Shown here piece by piece: positions 15,892-23,273 of a stretch of DNA of 64,000 nucleotides. The notes under the pieces were generated by a model. That model made no database searches. It had not been told where the DNA came from and worked only from the letters and a program-made list of their open reading frames with translations. The translations under genes and the position numbers were made by a program. Positions within the stretch are counted from its first letter, which is position 1, and the number at the start of each line of letters is the position of its first letter. Source of the DNA: CAVPTL01 sp963794415 (lineage in GTDB: Bacteria; Actinomycetota; Thermoleophilia; Gaiellales; JAICJC01); assembly GCA_963794415.1 (NCBI GenBank), contig CAWCDI010000001.1, positions 310,001-374,000 on the forward strand. Direction: 5' to 3'.

Positions 15892-16326
15892 CTAGAGCGA
15901 GGAGCTTGCCGCTCGCACCCTGCGGGTGAGGGTCTTCAGCATCGCGATGCCGATCAGCGGCTCGTCGCGGAGCAGCTTCATGAACTTGCGCCGGGTGATG
16001 ATCATGACCTGCACGGGCGACTCGGCGGTGACGGTGGCCGAGCGGGGGAGCCCGTCCAGGAGCGCCATCTCGCCGAAGAAGTCGCCGGGGCCGAGCACCA
16101 CGTCGGTGAACCGCCCGGCGGTGACCAGGGCGGTGCCCTCGAGCACCACGAAGAACGATTCGCCGCGGTCGCCGGCGAGCACCATCTTGGCGCCCTCGGC
16201 GTAGCGCTTGGTGGTCGCGAGCTTTGCGATGTGCTCGAGATGGCGCTTCGGCAGGCCGAAGAAGATCGGCACGTTGGCAAGAGCCGCCGCCGAGTCGCGG
16301 GCCATCTTCTGGGGTAGGAGCGTCAC
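15892..16326 (-). CDS. Single-domain cyclic nucleotide-binding protein
   Basis: 144 residues comprising only a cNMP-binding beta-roll. The phosphate-binding cassette is FFGEMALLDGLPRSATVTAE (about residues 84-103) with the expected Glu and Arg. No helix-turn-helix follows; the chain ends in a short helical tail. It may sense cAMP or cGMP and act through a partner rather than on DNA. Two cyclase-domain proteins are encoded later in the window. A GTG at 16326 is used, and Met8 is an alternative start. Confidence 0.88.
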   Translation of the reverse strand: MTLLPQKMARDSAAALANVPIFFGLPKRHLEHIAKLATTKRYAEGAKMVLAGDRGESFFVVLEGTALVTAGRFTDVVLGPGDFFGEMALLDGLPRSATVTAESPVQVMIITRRKFMKLLRDEPLIGIAMLKTLTRRVRAASSSL

Positions 16327-16348
16327 GCGGGCCCTCCAGGTTCGAGTT

Positions 16349-17029
16349 CTACGCGAGCAGGTCGTACACAGCCTTGGCGATGATCAAGACCCCGACCACC
16401 GCCAGCACGACCACGCCGATCACACGGGAGTTCCGGGCAAGCCACCGCTTCCATTTCTGCAGTCCGCGATCGACCTGCTCGGGCGCAATGATCGCATAGA
16501 CGACAGGGGCTGCGACCGTGAGGATCGACGCGGCGGCGAAGATGGCCATCGCGACCACCCGGTCGAAGTTGCCCACGTGGGCCTTCACGACCTCGGTGGC
16601 GGCGATGATGGTGATGGAGTAGGTGAGCATGAGGCCGCCCGCGAGCGCCGCGATGGCCCAGTGGCGCCCGACGATGCGCACGAGCCATTCGGGGGTGGGG
16701 TCCTTCACCTCCTCGGGGTCGGCCGGCGCAGGCTTGGGGCGGCGCAGGATGACCACCGCGGCGACCACGAGCGCCACGCCGATCAGGAGCTCGAGGGCGG
16801 AGGCAGCGCGCGACGGGTTCGACCGTGACGACGAGAAGTCGCCGGAGGGAAACGCCAGCACCACGGCGGTGATGAGCGCGATCGCGGCGATCCAGCCGAT
16901 GAGGAAGGCGATCGCACGGCGGATGCCGGCCGGCATGCTGATGAGCGCGATGACGGCGATCACGGAGACGGGGCTCGAGAACGCGACCGCGATGCCGAGC
17001 ACGGCCACCGTGAGGATGAGGTTTTCCAC
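16349..17029 (-). CDS. GAP (Sap/LysE-like) membrane protein
   Basis: 226 residues with six hydrophobic helices and a charged cytoplasmic loop (about 95-118, KPAPADPEEVKDPTPEW). The opening VAVLGIAVAFSSPVSVIAVIALIS and second helix FLIGWIAAIALIT have the same plan as the partial gene at the left edge, consistent with the GAP family. Probable small-molecule or lipid exporter, with unknown cargo. A GTG at 17029 has GGGGA about 5 bases upstream. Confidence 0.75.
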   Translation of the reverse strand: MENLILTVAVLGIAVAFSSPVSVIAVIALISMPAGIRRAIAFLIGWIAAIALITAVVLAFPSGDFSSSRSNPSRAASALELLIGVALVVAAVVILRRPKPAPADPEEVKDPTPEWLVRIVGRHWAIAALAGGLMLTYSITIIAATEVVKAHVGNFDRVVAMAIFAAASILTVAAPVVYAIIAPEQVDRGLQKWKRWLARNSRVIGVVVLAVVGVLIIAKAVYDLLA

Positions 17030-17063
17030 CGTCCCCAATGTAGTGGGCTGGTAGGTTGCACGC

Positions 17064-17690
17064 GTGAGCAAGAAGCACATTCCGGCAACCATCACCGTGC
17101 ACGGCCGGGCGACGTCGTTCGCGAGCCCCGACGAGGCGCGCTGCACGCTGGTGCTCGCGGCGGTGCATCCAGCCGCCCCCGCAGCGATGGACGACGTCGC
17201 GGCGCGCTCGCAGACCCTCGCGGGCGTGCTCGACGCGCTGGGGATCGATCCGGCCGACCGCTTCACGTCGTCGGTCACGGTGGGCGACCACACGGAGTAC
17301 CCCGAGGGCATCGCCGTCTACATGGGCAAGCGCGCCGTGGTGCAGGTCGAGGTGCGGGTGCGCGACCTCACGCAGATGGCGGCGCTCCTCAAGGACGCGG
17401 CCGATCGCGCGGGGGCCACCGTGGAGGCGCCGCGCTACTCGGTGGCGGCCCAAAACCCGGCCCAGCTGGAGGCATACCGGCTGGCGGCCACCGACGCCGC
17501 GCGGCGGGCTTCGGCCTACGCCGAGGGGCTCGGGGTGGAGGTGGGGGCCGTGCTGGCGGTGGCCGAGCAGGGCGCCGAGGTGCTGCCGCGGTTTGCCGCC
17601 AAGGTGATGTCGGCCGACGCCGGCCTTCGGGTGGAGGCGGGCGAGATGGAGGTCTCGGCCGCCGTCTCGGTCACCTTCGCGATCGCCTAG
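17064..17690 (+). CDS. SIMPL-domain (DUF541) protein
   Basis: 208 residues, a full SIMPL domain. The opening ITVHGRATSFASPDEARCTLVLAA strand, the repeated Ala-rich helix and YAEGLGVEVGAVLAVAE near 152-168 are characteristic. It has no signal peptide, unlike many family members that are periplasmic. Function is not established; some members interact with kinases or respond to oxidative stress. The GTG start lies 34 bp from the divergent GAP gene. Confidence 0.85.
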   Translation: MSKKHIPATITVHGRATSFASPDEARCTLVLAAVHPAAPAAMDDVAARSQTLAGVLDALGIDPADRFTSSVTVGDHTEYPEGIAVYMGKRAVVQVEVRVRDLTQMAALLKDAADRAGATVEAPRYSVAAQNPAQLEAYRLAATDAARRASAYAEGLGVEVGAVLAVAEQGAEVLPRFAAKVMSADAGLRVEAGEMEVSAAVSVTFAIA

Positions 17691-18604
17691 ATCGAGCCGC
17701 TGAAGGTGTCGCAGGCGCCCGGCTTGCCGGCGTTGTAGCCGGTGATGAACCAGTGCTGGCGCTGGGCCGAGGTGCCGTGGGTGAACGACTCGGGCGTGAC
17801 GCGGCCCTGGAACTCCTTCTGGATGCGGTCGTCACCCACCGCCGCGGCGGCGTTCAGGCCGTCGTCCACATCGGCCTGGGTGAGGTTCTCGACGAACCCG
17901 GTCTCGACCGCGTTTCGGGCCCACACGCCGGCGTAGCAGTCAGCTTGCAGCTCGACGCGCACCGATCCGCTCTGCGGCCCGCTGCCGCCGCCCTTGTCGA
18001 GGCTCCCGGTGAGATCCTGCACGTGGTGGCCGTACTCGTGGGCCAGGATGTAGGCCTCTGCAAACGGGCCGCCCGTGGCCCCGAACTTCGACTGGAGCTC
18101 GGCGAAGAAGCCGAGGTCGATGTAGACGCGCTTGTCACGGGGGCAGTAGAACGGGCCCACCGCGGACGTCGCAGAGCCGCAGCCGGTGCTGGTGGAGCCG
18201 GAGAAGAAGATGGTCTTGGCCGGCGTGTAGCGCGAGCCGAGCTCCTTCGTCCAGTAGGCCTGGATGCTGTTCACGTCGGCAACGACGCGGCACTCCTGCT
18301 TGTCGTTTGCGTCGGCGCCGGTCTGGCAGGCCTGGCTGATCTGGGTGTTGTCGCCCGACGGCGAGCCGATCTGCTGGTTGTCGAGGCCGCTCAGGCCGCC
18401 GAGGCCGCTGCCGCCGCCGGTGACCAGCGACGGATCCACCCCCAGCAGGAGCGCGCCGACCACGATGATGATGCCAACGAGGCCGCCGCCCATCTTCGTG
18501 CCGCCGCCAAGCCCGCCCAGCCCGCCGCCCAGACCGCCGCCGGAGGCTCCCCGGCGGTCATCGATCTGCGACGTGTCGAGCTGGGCCCCCTTGCGGAACT
18601 TCAC
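17687..18604 (-). CDS. YpfJ/KPN_02809-family neutral zinc metallopeptidase
   Basis: 305 residues: a short cytoplasmic MKFRKGAQLDTSQIDDRRG start, a glycine-rich linker, one TM helix (about 41-58), then the catalytic domain with zinc motif HEYGHHV (about 190-196) and a downstream ADCYAGVWA segment that supplies the next ligand region. It is a membrane-anchored protease facing outward; the substrate is unknown. The GTG start overlaps the stop of the preceding small gene by GTGA, showing translational coupling to it. Confidence 0.92.
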   Translation of the reverse strand: MKFRKGAQLDTSQIDDRRGASGGGLGGGLGGLGGGTKMGGGLVGIIIVVGALLLGVDPSLVTGGGSGLGGLSGLDNQQIGSPSGDNTQISQACQTGADANDKQECRVVADVNSIQAYWTKELGSRYTPAKTIFFSGSTSTGCGSATSAVGPFYCPRDKRVYIDLGFFAELQSKFGATGGPFAEAYILAHEYGHHVQDLTGSLDKGGGSGPQSGSVRVELQADCYAGVWARNAVETGFVENLTQADVDDGLNAAAAVGDDRIQKEFQGRVTPESFTHGTSAQRQHWFITGYNAGKPGACDTFSGSI

Positions 18605-18780
18605 CCGGGGTGGTTACCGGGCTCTTTCAGCGCCTCGGCCGCTTCCTTGGCCTTGTCGGTGAGGCTGCCGCCGCCGGTCGCGATGTCCTTGAGCTCCTCG
18701 GCGTCGCCCTTCAGGGCATCCGTGCCGCCGCGCTCGTCCACCATCTGCTTGGCCTTGTTGACGATTCCATCCAGATCCAT
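18601..18780 (-). CDS. Small Rv0909/MT0933 antitoxin-like protein
   Basis: 59 residues, hydrophilic and mostly helical, with repeated KAKQ/KAKEA and Asp/Glu blocks and a Gly-rich break (ATGGGS). It resembles the MT0933-like antitoxin family (Rv0909 type); the resemblance is moderate and composition-driven. Its stop overlaps the start of the zinc metallopeptidase (GTGA). No toxin-like gene is adjacent, so either the family label is misleading or the partner is the protease itself. Confidence 0.55.
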   Translation of the reverse strand: MDLDGIVNKAKQMVDERGGTDALKGDAEELKDIATGGGSLTDKAKEAAEALKEPGNHPG

Positions 18781-18892
18781 GGTGCCTGCCTCTCCGATCG
18801 GATTTCGCTGCGTTTGGTCGGCGCCATGATACCTCTCGGCCTGGCGGCGCGCAGGTGGTTTAATCGAGCCGGTCTGACCTTGAGGAGGGGCT

Positions 18893-19360
18893 GTGAACGA
18901 GGAAGAGATGCTGCACCGCACCCAGGAGGCGCTCGAGCGCTCAGGGGTGCAGGACACGCTGGTCGCGGCGGGCATGTTCATGCCGCGCGGGCACTTTGGC
19001 GGGGCGTTTGCGGGCGGCCTGGTGGGCGACTCGCTGCTGGGTGGCGGCGTGGGCTCCGCGGGCGGTGCGCTGGCGGGCATGAAGGCGGTGGACGCCGCCT
19101 CGCCGATGCCGGAGCGCTGCTTCGTCGGCGTATCCGAGTCGCGCGTGTACGGGTTCGATACCGAGCGGGATCACGGGCGCGCGCCGACGGAGATGGTGTT
19201 CAACGTGGCGCGCGAGACGCTCGAGGTGAAGGTGCACCAGCGGTTCAACGTGCGCGTGCTCGAGATGATCGACGGGCCGAGCGGCGGGGCGATCGAGCTG
19301 GAAGGCCCGCGGCTGCCCGGGTTCCACGCGGGCAACGTGTTTCACGCGCTGGTGGTGTGA
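18893..19360 (+). CDS. Glycine-rich protein of unknown function
   Basis: 155 residues. A Gly/Ala-rich stretch (about 32-62, FGGAFAGGLVGDSLLGG-like) may insert in a membrane, between an acidic N-terminus and a folded beta-rich C-terminal half (PERCFVGVSESRVYGFD onward). The GTG start is preceded by GAGGAGGGG, and TTTAAT at 18859-18864 is a candidate -10 element. Upstream it faces the antitoxin-like gene. No family recognised. Confidence 0.6.
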   Translation: MNEEEMLHRTQEALERSGVQDTLVAAGMFMPRGHFGGAFAGGLVGDSLLGGGVGSAGGALAGMKAVDAASPMPERCFVGVSESRVYGFDTERDHGRAPTEMVFNVARETLEVKVHQRFNVRVLEMIDGPSGGAIELEGPRLPGFHAGNVFHALVV

Positions 19361-19364
19361 GCGC

Positions 19365-20324
19365 TCAGGGGATCGAGCGGTAGATGCGGTAGAACGACGG
19401 CCTGAAGCCCTGCCGCGCCCAGAGGCGGGACGCCGCCAGGTTCGCCACGCGCCAGTCAACTGCCATGGTGGTCAGGCCGCGCTCGGCCGACCACGCGAAG
19501 GCGGCGTCGGTGAGCGCGCCGGCGAGGCCCGCGCCGCGCGCCTCGGGCGCCGTGGCTGCAAATCCCAGCAGGATCTGGCCGTCCACGCGCATGAGCCCCT
19601 CATGCATCTTCGACTCCTCCACGGGCGCCAGCTCGAGCGTCGCCGCGATGCGGCCGCCCGCCTCGGCCACCAGCAGGCACTTGTCGTCGTCGGCGATCAG
19701 CTGGTGCAGGAACTCGCGCGTGCCGTCGTCGTCGGGATCCACCGGGATGCCCGAGAACACCGGCGAGCCGAGGTGCGTCTCGGACACCAGGTCGGCCAGC
19801 GCCATGAGGCCCTCGACGTCACCGTCCGTCGCCGGCCTGACCCCGGCGGGCCACACCCGGGGAGCAACCGGCTGCAGCGCCATCACGTGCTGCAGGCCGA
19901 ACCCCAGCCGCCACCACGCATCGAGCACCGCTCCGTCGTGGGTGGGCACCAGCACCGAGTGGCGCGTGTTCCCGCGATCCACCCAGCGGCCGGCGAGCGC
20001 TGCGTAGAGGTCGCGCACCACCTCCGGCTCGCTCGCGGCATGGCCGGCGCTCTTGACGAACGCGTTGGCCGGAAACAGCGGCTCATCCATGTGGCCGCCG
20101 GCCATGTAGCCCACCATCTGCCCATCGCGCAGGGCGACGGCGCCGATGACGCCCTCCGCCGAGAACAGGTCGGAGATCTGCTCGGCGCACTCGGCGGGAT
20201 CCTCGTAGCGCTCCAGGAGCAGCGGCTCGCTCAGGCGCTGGCGGCGGTGGCGCTCGGCCAGGAGCGCGCCGGCGCCCGTGAGGTGGCGCTCGCCCAGCGG
20301 CTCGATCTCGAGCGGGGCAGCCAT
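19365..20324 (-). CDS. GNAT-family N-acetyltransferase
   Basis: 319 residues. The C-terminal part has a clear acetyl-CoA motif A (LLGFAATAPEARGAGLAGALT) followed by the WxxxNLAASRLWARQGF motif B. The N-terminal half also looks GNAT-like but lacks a clean motif A, so this is a two-domain protein with one active half. It lies 4 bp after the DUF2252 gene on the same strand and is the last gene of a methyltransferase-DUF2252-GNAT unit. Confidence 0.85.
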   Translation of the reverse strand: MAAPLEIEPLGERHLTGAGALLAERHRRQRLSEPLLLERYEDPAECAEQISDLFSAEGVIGAVALRDGQMVGYMAGGHMDEPLFPANAFVKSAGHAASEPEVVRDLYAALAGRWVDRGNTRHSVLVPTHDGAVLDAWWRLGFGLQHVMALQPVAPRVWPAGVRPATDGDVEGLMALADLVSETHLGSPVFSGIPVDPDDDGTREFLHQLIADDDKCLLVAEAGGRIAATLELAPVEESKMHEGLMRVDGQILLGFAATAPEARGAGLAGALTDAAFAWSAERGLTTMAVDWRVANLAASRLWARQGFRPSFYRIYRSIP

Positions 20325-20328
20325 CGCG

Positions 20329-21681
20329 CTACATGCCCATCTCGGCGGTGATCCGGCCGCTCGCGACGGCCGCCTGCAGCGCCTTGAAGTCGCGCTCGTT
20401 CTGGTCGGCGTACGTGCGCGCGAACTGCACCATCGCCTCGTCGAAGGCGGTGCCGCCACCCAGGTAGGCGGCCAGCGCCACGCGGTCGCCCGAGCGGGCG
20501 TGGGCGCGCGCGAGCGTCCAGCCGCAGAGCTCGCCGTAGATCGCGAGCCCCTCGGCCTTGAGCGCGTCCACCTCGATCGAGCCCTTCCAGTCCCTCAGCT
20601 GCCGGCCGTAGAAGTCGCGCTGCACGCCGTCGAGCGACTCCCGGCTTCGCAGGTAGCCGAGGAAGATGTCGCTCGAGGTCTGCATCAGGTGCTGGCCCGC
20701 CACCACCCGCTCGGAGTGGGTGGGATACCGGCTCTCGCCGAGGAACTCCTCCAGCACCGAGGCCTGCGCCTCCTTGAACTGCAGGAAGAGCGGATCGGTG
20801 CCGTCCCTGCCCATCATCAGCACGATCCAGGCCCGCGTGCCGACGCTCCCGACGCCCACCACCTTGAGCGCGAGATCCACGATCCGGTACTGCCCCACGA
20901 GCACCTGGCGGTCGGTCTCGAGCGAGCTGGTGTAGTCGGCCACCATGCCCGCGAACTCGGCGCGCACCGCCTCGCCGGGCCCCTCGGGCATCAGGTCGCG
21001 CAGCGGCTGGACGAGCGGCGGGGAGCTGACGATGCGCGGCTTGCCGTCCACCATCTCGGTGAGCCGCTCGAACGCGTGCATGCTGTCGCGCGTGCGCGTC
21101 TTTGCGACGCTCTTTTCGACCAGCTTCATCCGCTTGGGGTCGAGCTGCTCGCGCAGCCGCTTCATCACCTCGTCCACGTGGAGCACCGCGTACCAGACCT
21201 CGAGGTTGGTGCGGGGGGCGAACTCGCGCACCGCCTTGCGGTAGTTGGCCACCGTGCGGCGCACGATGCCGGCGCGCTCGGACGCCGTGCAGCCGTTCTC
21301 GGCACCGGCGATCTCGAGGCTCGCGGCGAGCCGCTTGATGTCCCACTCCCACGGGCCGGGCAGCGTCTCGTCGAAGTCGTTCACGCCGAACACCAGCCGC
21401 CGCTCGGGCGTGCCGAAGAGGCCGAAGTTGGAGAGGTGGGCGTCGCCGCAGATCTGGGTGGTGATGCCCGAGTCGGGCGAGCCGTGCAGGTCGGCGGCCA
21501 TGATGCGCGCCGCACCGCGGTAGAACGAGAACGGCGAGACCAGCATCCGGCCGTAGCGGATGGGGACGAGCTGGGGTAGGCGCGTCGCGGCCTGCTCCTC
21601 GAGCAGGGTGACGGGGTCGCGCCGGCCGGGGGCAGGCGTCCACGCGCCCTGGCGCGAGCGGGGTACCTCGCGGCGCGTCAT
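20329..21681 (-). CDS. DUF2252-family protein (kinase-like fold)
   Basis: 450 residues, full length for DUF2252. ICGDAHLSNFG (about 77-87) and VNDFDETLPGPWEWDIKRL (about 100-118) recall the catalytic HxxN and metal-binding DFD of aminoglycoside-phosphotransferase/kinase-like enzymes; activity is inferred, not shown. Also conserved are VVGVGSVGTRAW and ASSDIFLG-type segments and the closing WTLARAHARSGD. ATG overlaps the methyltransferase stop (ATGA). A second, partial paralogue lies at 63103-64000. Confidence 0.9.
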   Translation of the reverse strand: MTRREVPRSRQGAWTPAPGRRDPVTLLEEQAATRLPQLVPIRYGRMLVSPFSFYRGAARIMAADLHGSPDSGITTQICGDAHLSNFGLFGTPERRLVFGVNDFDETLPGPWEWDIKRLAASLEIAGAENGCTASERAGIVRRTVANYRKAVREFAPRTNLEVWYAVLHVDEVMKRLREQLDPKRMKLVEKSVAKTRTRDSMHAFERLTEMVDGKPRIVSSPPLVQPLRDLMPEGPGEAVRAEFAGMVADYTSSLETDRQVLVGQYRIVDLALKVVGVGSVGTRAWIVLMMGRDGTDPLFLQFKEAQASVLEEFLGESRYPTHSERVVAGQHLMQTSSDIFLGYLRSRESLDGVQRDFYGRQLRDWKGSIEVDALKAEGLAIYGELCGWTLARAHARSGDRVALAAYLGGGTAFDEAMVQFARTYADQNERDFKALQAAVASGRITAEMGM

Positions 21682-22805
21682 CGGGCGATGAGGATCTGCT
21701 CGTAGAACTCGCCTGCGCGCCGGCCCGTGCGCCGGTTCACGTGGCGGCGGCGGCGCTCGACCAGGGTGAGCCCGGCGTCGGCGAGGATGCCCGCGTAGAG
21801 ATCCTGGGCGTCGTCGATCACGATCACGAACGTGCCGCCGGGGCGGGTGTGCTCGCGCGCATGGGAGAACACTCGGGTCATGTCCGTAACGTAGTCGCCG
21901 AACACGCGCTGTGAGCGCCCCTTGGCGGCGGCACCGATCTCGTCGGCGCGCTGATCCTCGAGGCCCAGCAGCTCGAACGCGTAGCGGTGCTGCTCGTGGT
22001 AGTCGATGCGGCCGGGATACGGAGGCGAGGTGATCATGCCGTCGAACTGCACGGCGCCGAAGCCGACCGAGCGGGAGTCGTCGTGCAGCACCGTGGCCGC
22101 GACGTCGCTGCGAAGCGCCGCGTACTGGGTGACCCGCGCGATGGTGTCCAGGGTGTAGCGCTTCAGGAACTTCTGCGCGTCGTGGGTGGGGTAGCAGGTG
22201 CGCTTGTGCTTGTGGCAGTCGTAGGGCGCGGTGACCGGCGCCTTGGGGAACTCGAGGTCGTGGTGGGCCGTCATCCGGGCCGAGCGGGCGGCGCGCGAGA
22301 GCACCACCGCCATGAGCTCGCGGCTCTGCGGGTAGCCGGCGATCAGCCCGCGGTAGGCCAGGAGCTGGGCGAGCGCCGACGGCGCGTACCACTCCGCCAG
22401 GTAGGGGCTCACCGCGGGCAGCGCCGGCGGCGCCTCGGAAAGCCGCGCCAGCGCGTCGCGCAGGTCGCGATCGACCACGGCCGGGTCGTAGATCCCGGTC
22501 TTCACCCGGCAGAGGAGCGCGTTGAACGCCGAGATATCGACGCCCACGCTCGGGCATCCGTAGACGCTTGCCTCCACCAGCGTGGTGCCGCTGCCCGCGA
22601 ACGGGTCGAGGATGACGTCGCCGGGCGCGAAGTACCGGCGCAGGAACACCTCCACCAGCTGCGGCACGTACTTGCCCAGATAGGGGTGCAGGCGGTGGAC
22701 GTGCTTGGTGCGCTCGCGCTCGGGCAGCTCGTGCTCGGCCCACGAGATCTCGTGATCGACGTCGGTCGATTTCAGCGCGTCTGAGATCTCGGTCTGCGTT
22801 GCCAT
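21678..22805 (-). CDS. DNA methyltransferase, N4-cytosine/N6-adenine type, apparently solitary
   Basis: 375 residues. AdoMet-binding motif I is DPFAGSGTTLVEA (about 61-73) and catalytic motif IV is SPPY (about 265), a form favoured by N4-cytosine enzymes. They are separated by about 190 residues holding a Cys/His-rich stretch (CHKHKRTCYPTHD), which may be the target-recognition part. No restriction endonuclease gene is visible nearby. It heads an overlapping operon with DUF2252 and GNAT genes. ATG at 22805 is chosen; a TTG lies 6 bases upstream. Confidence 0.85.
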   Translation of the reverse strand: MATQTEISDALKSTDVDHEISWAEHELPERERTKHVHRLHPYLGKYVPQLVEVFLRRYFAPGDVILDPFAGSGTTLVEASVYGCPSVGVDISAFNALLCRVKTGIYDPAVVDRDLRDALARLSEAPPALPAVSPYLAEWYAPSALAQLLAYRGLIAGYPQSRELMAVVLSRAARSARMTAHHDLEFPKAPVTAPYDCHKHKRTCYPTHDAQKFLKRYTLDTIARVTQYAALRSDVAATVLHDDSRSVGFGAVQFDGMITSPPYPGRIDYHEQHRYAFELLGLEDQRADEIGAAAKGRSQRVFGDYVTDMTRVFSHAREHTRPGGTFVIVIDDAQDLYAGILADAGLTLVERRRRHVNRRTGRRAGEFYEQILIAR

Positions 22806-22850
22806 GGGCAACCGACGTTAGCTCTCGGAACGGACGCTACATTTTGGGTC

Positions 22851-23270
22851 ATGTCAGACACACCAGTACTCATGGGCGCCGAGCACGTGCGCCAATACCG
22901 CGAGTCGAACGGTGAGGTCGGCCACAAGTGGAACGGCACTCAGGCCCTCATCCTCACCACCACCGGCCGCAAGACCGGTGACAGGCGCGACGCTCCGCTG
23001 ATCTACGCCCCGTACGGCGACGCGGTGGTTGTCGTTGCCTCCAAGGGCGGCGCTCCCGAGCACCCCGCCTGGTACCTCAACCTGGAGTCCGATCCCGAGG
23101 CCGAGGTGCAGGTCGGATCCGACGTCTACCCCGTGAAGGCCCGCACCGCCGAGGGCGATGAGCGCCAGAAGCTGTGGGATCTCATGGCCGGCGAGTGGCC
23201 CGGCTACAACGACTACGCCAAGGCGACCGATCGCGTGATCCCGGTCGTCGTGCTCGACCGCGAGAGCTAG
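22851..23270 (+). CDS. Deazaflavin (F420)-dependent nitroreductase-family protein
   Basis: 139 residues, the length of the Ddn/DUF385 family. The signature LILTTTGRKTGDRRDAPL (about 34-51), the ASKGGAPEHPAWYLNL block (about 64-79) and the closing AGEWPGYNDYAKATDRVIPVVVL are all present. These enzymes use reduced F420 to reduce quinones, nitro compounds or other unsaturated substrates. Its presence implies that the host makes coenzyme F420. The ATG is 45 bp from the divergent methyltransferase start. Confidence 0.92.
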   Translation: MSDTPVLMGAEHVRQYRESNGEVGHKWNGTQALILTTTGRKTGDRRDAPLIYAPYGDAVVVVASKGGAPEHPAWYLNLESDPEAEVQVGSDVYPVKARTAEGDERQKLWDLMAGEWPGYNDYAKATDRVIPVVVLDRES

Positions 23271-23273
23271 CTC

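Noticed and set aside
20329..22743. A single very long minus-strand reading frame of about 800 codons covering DUF2252 and part of the methyltransferase gene
   Set aside because: The upstream half is the wrong frame of the methyltransferase gene, Arg/Ala-rich and without domain features; the real DUF2252 start is the ATG at 21681.
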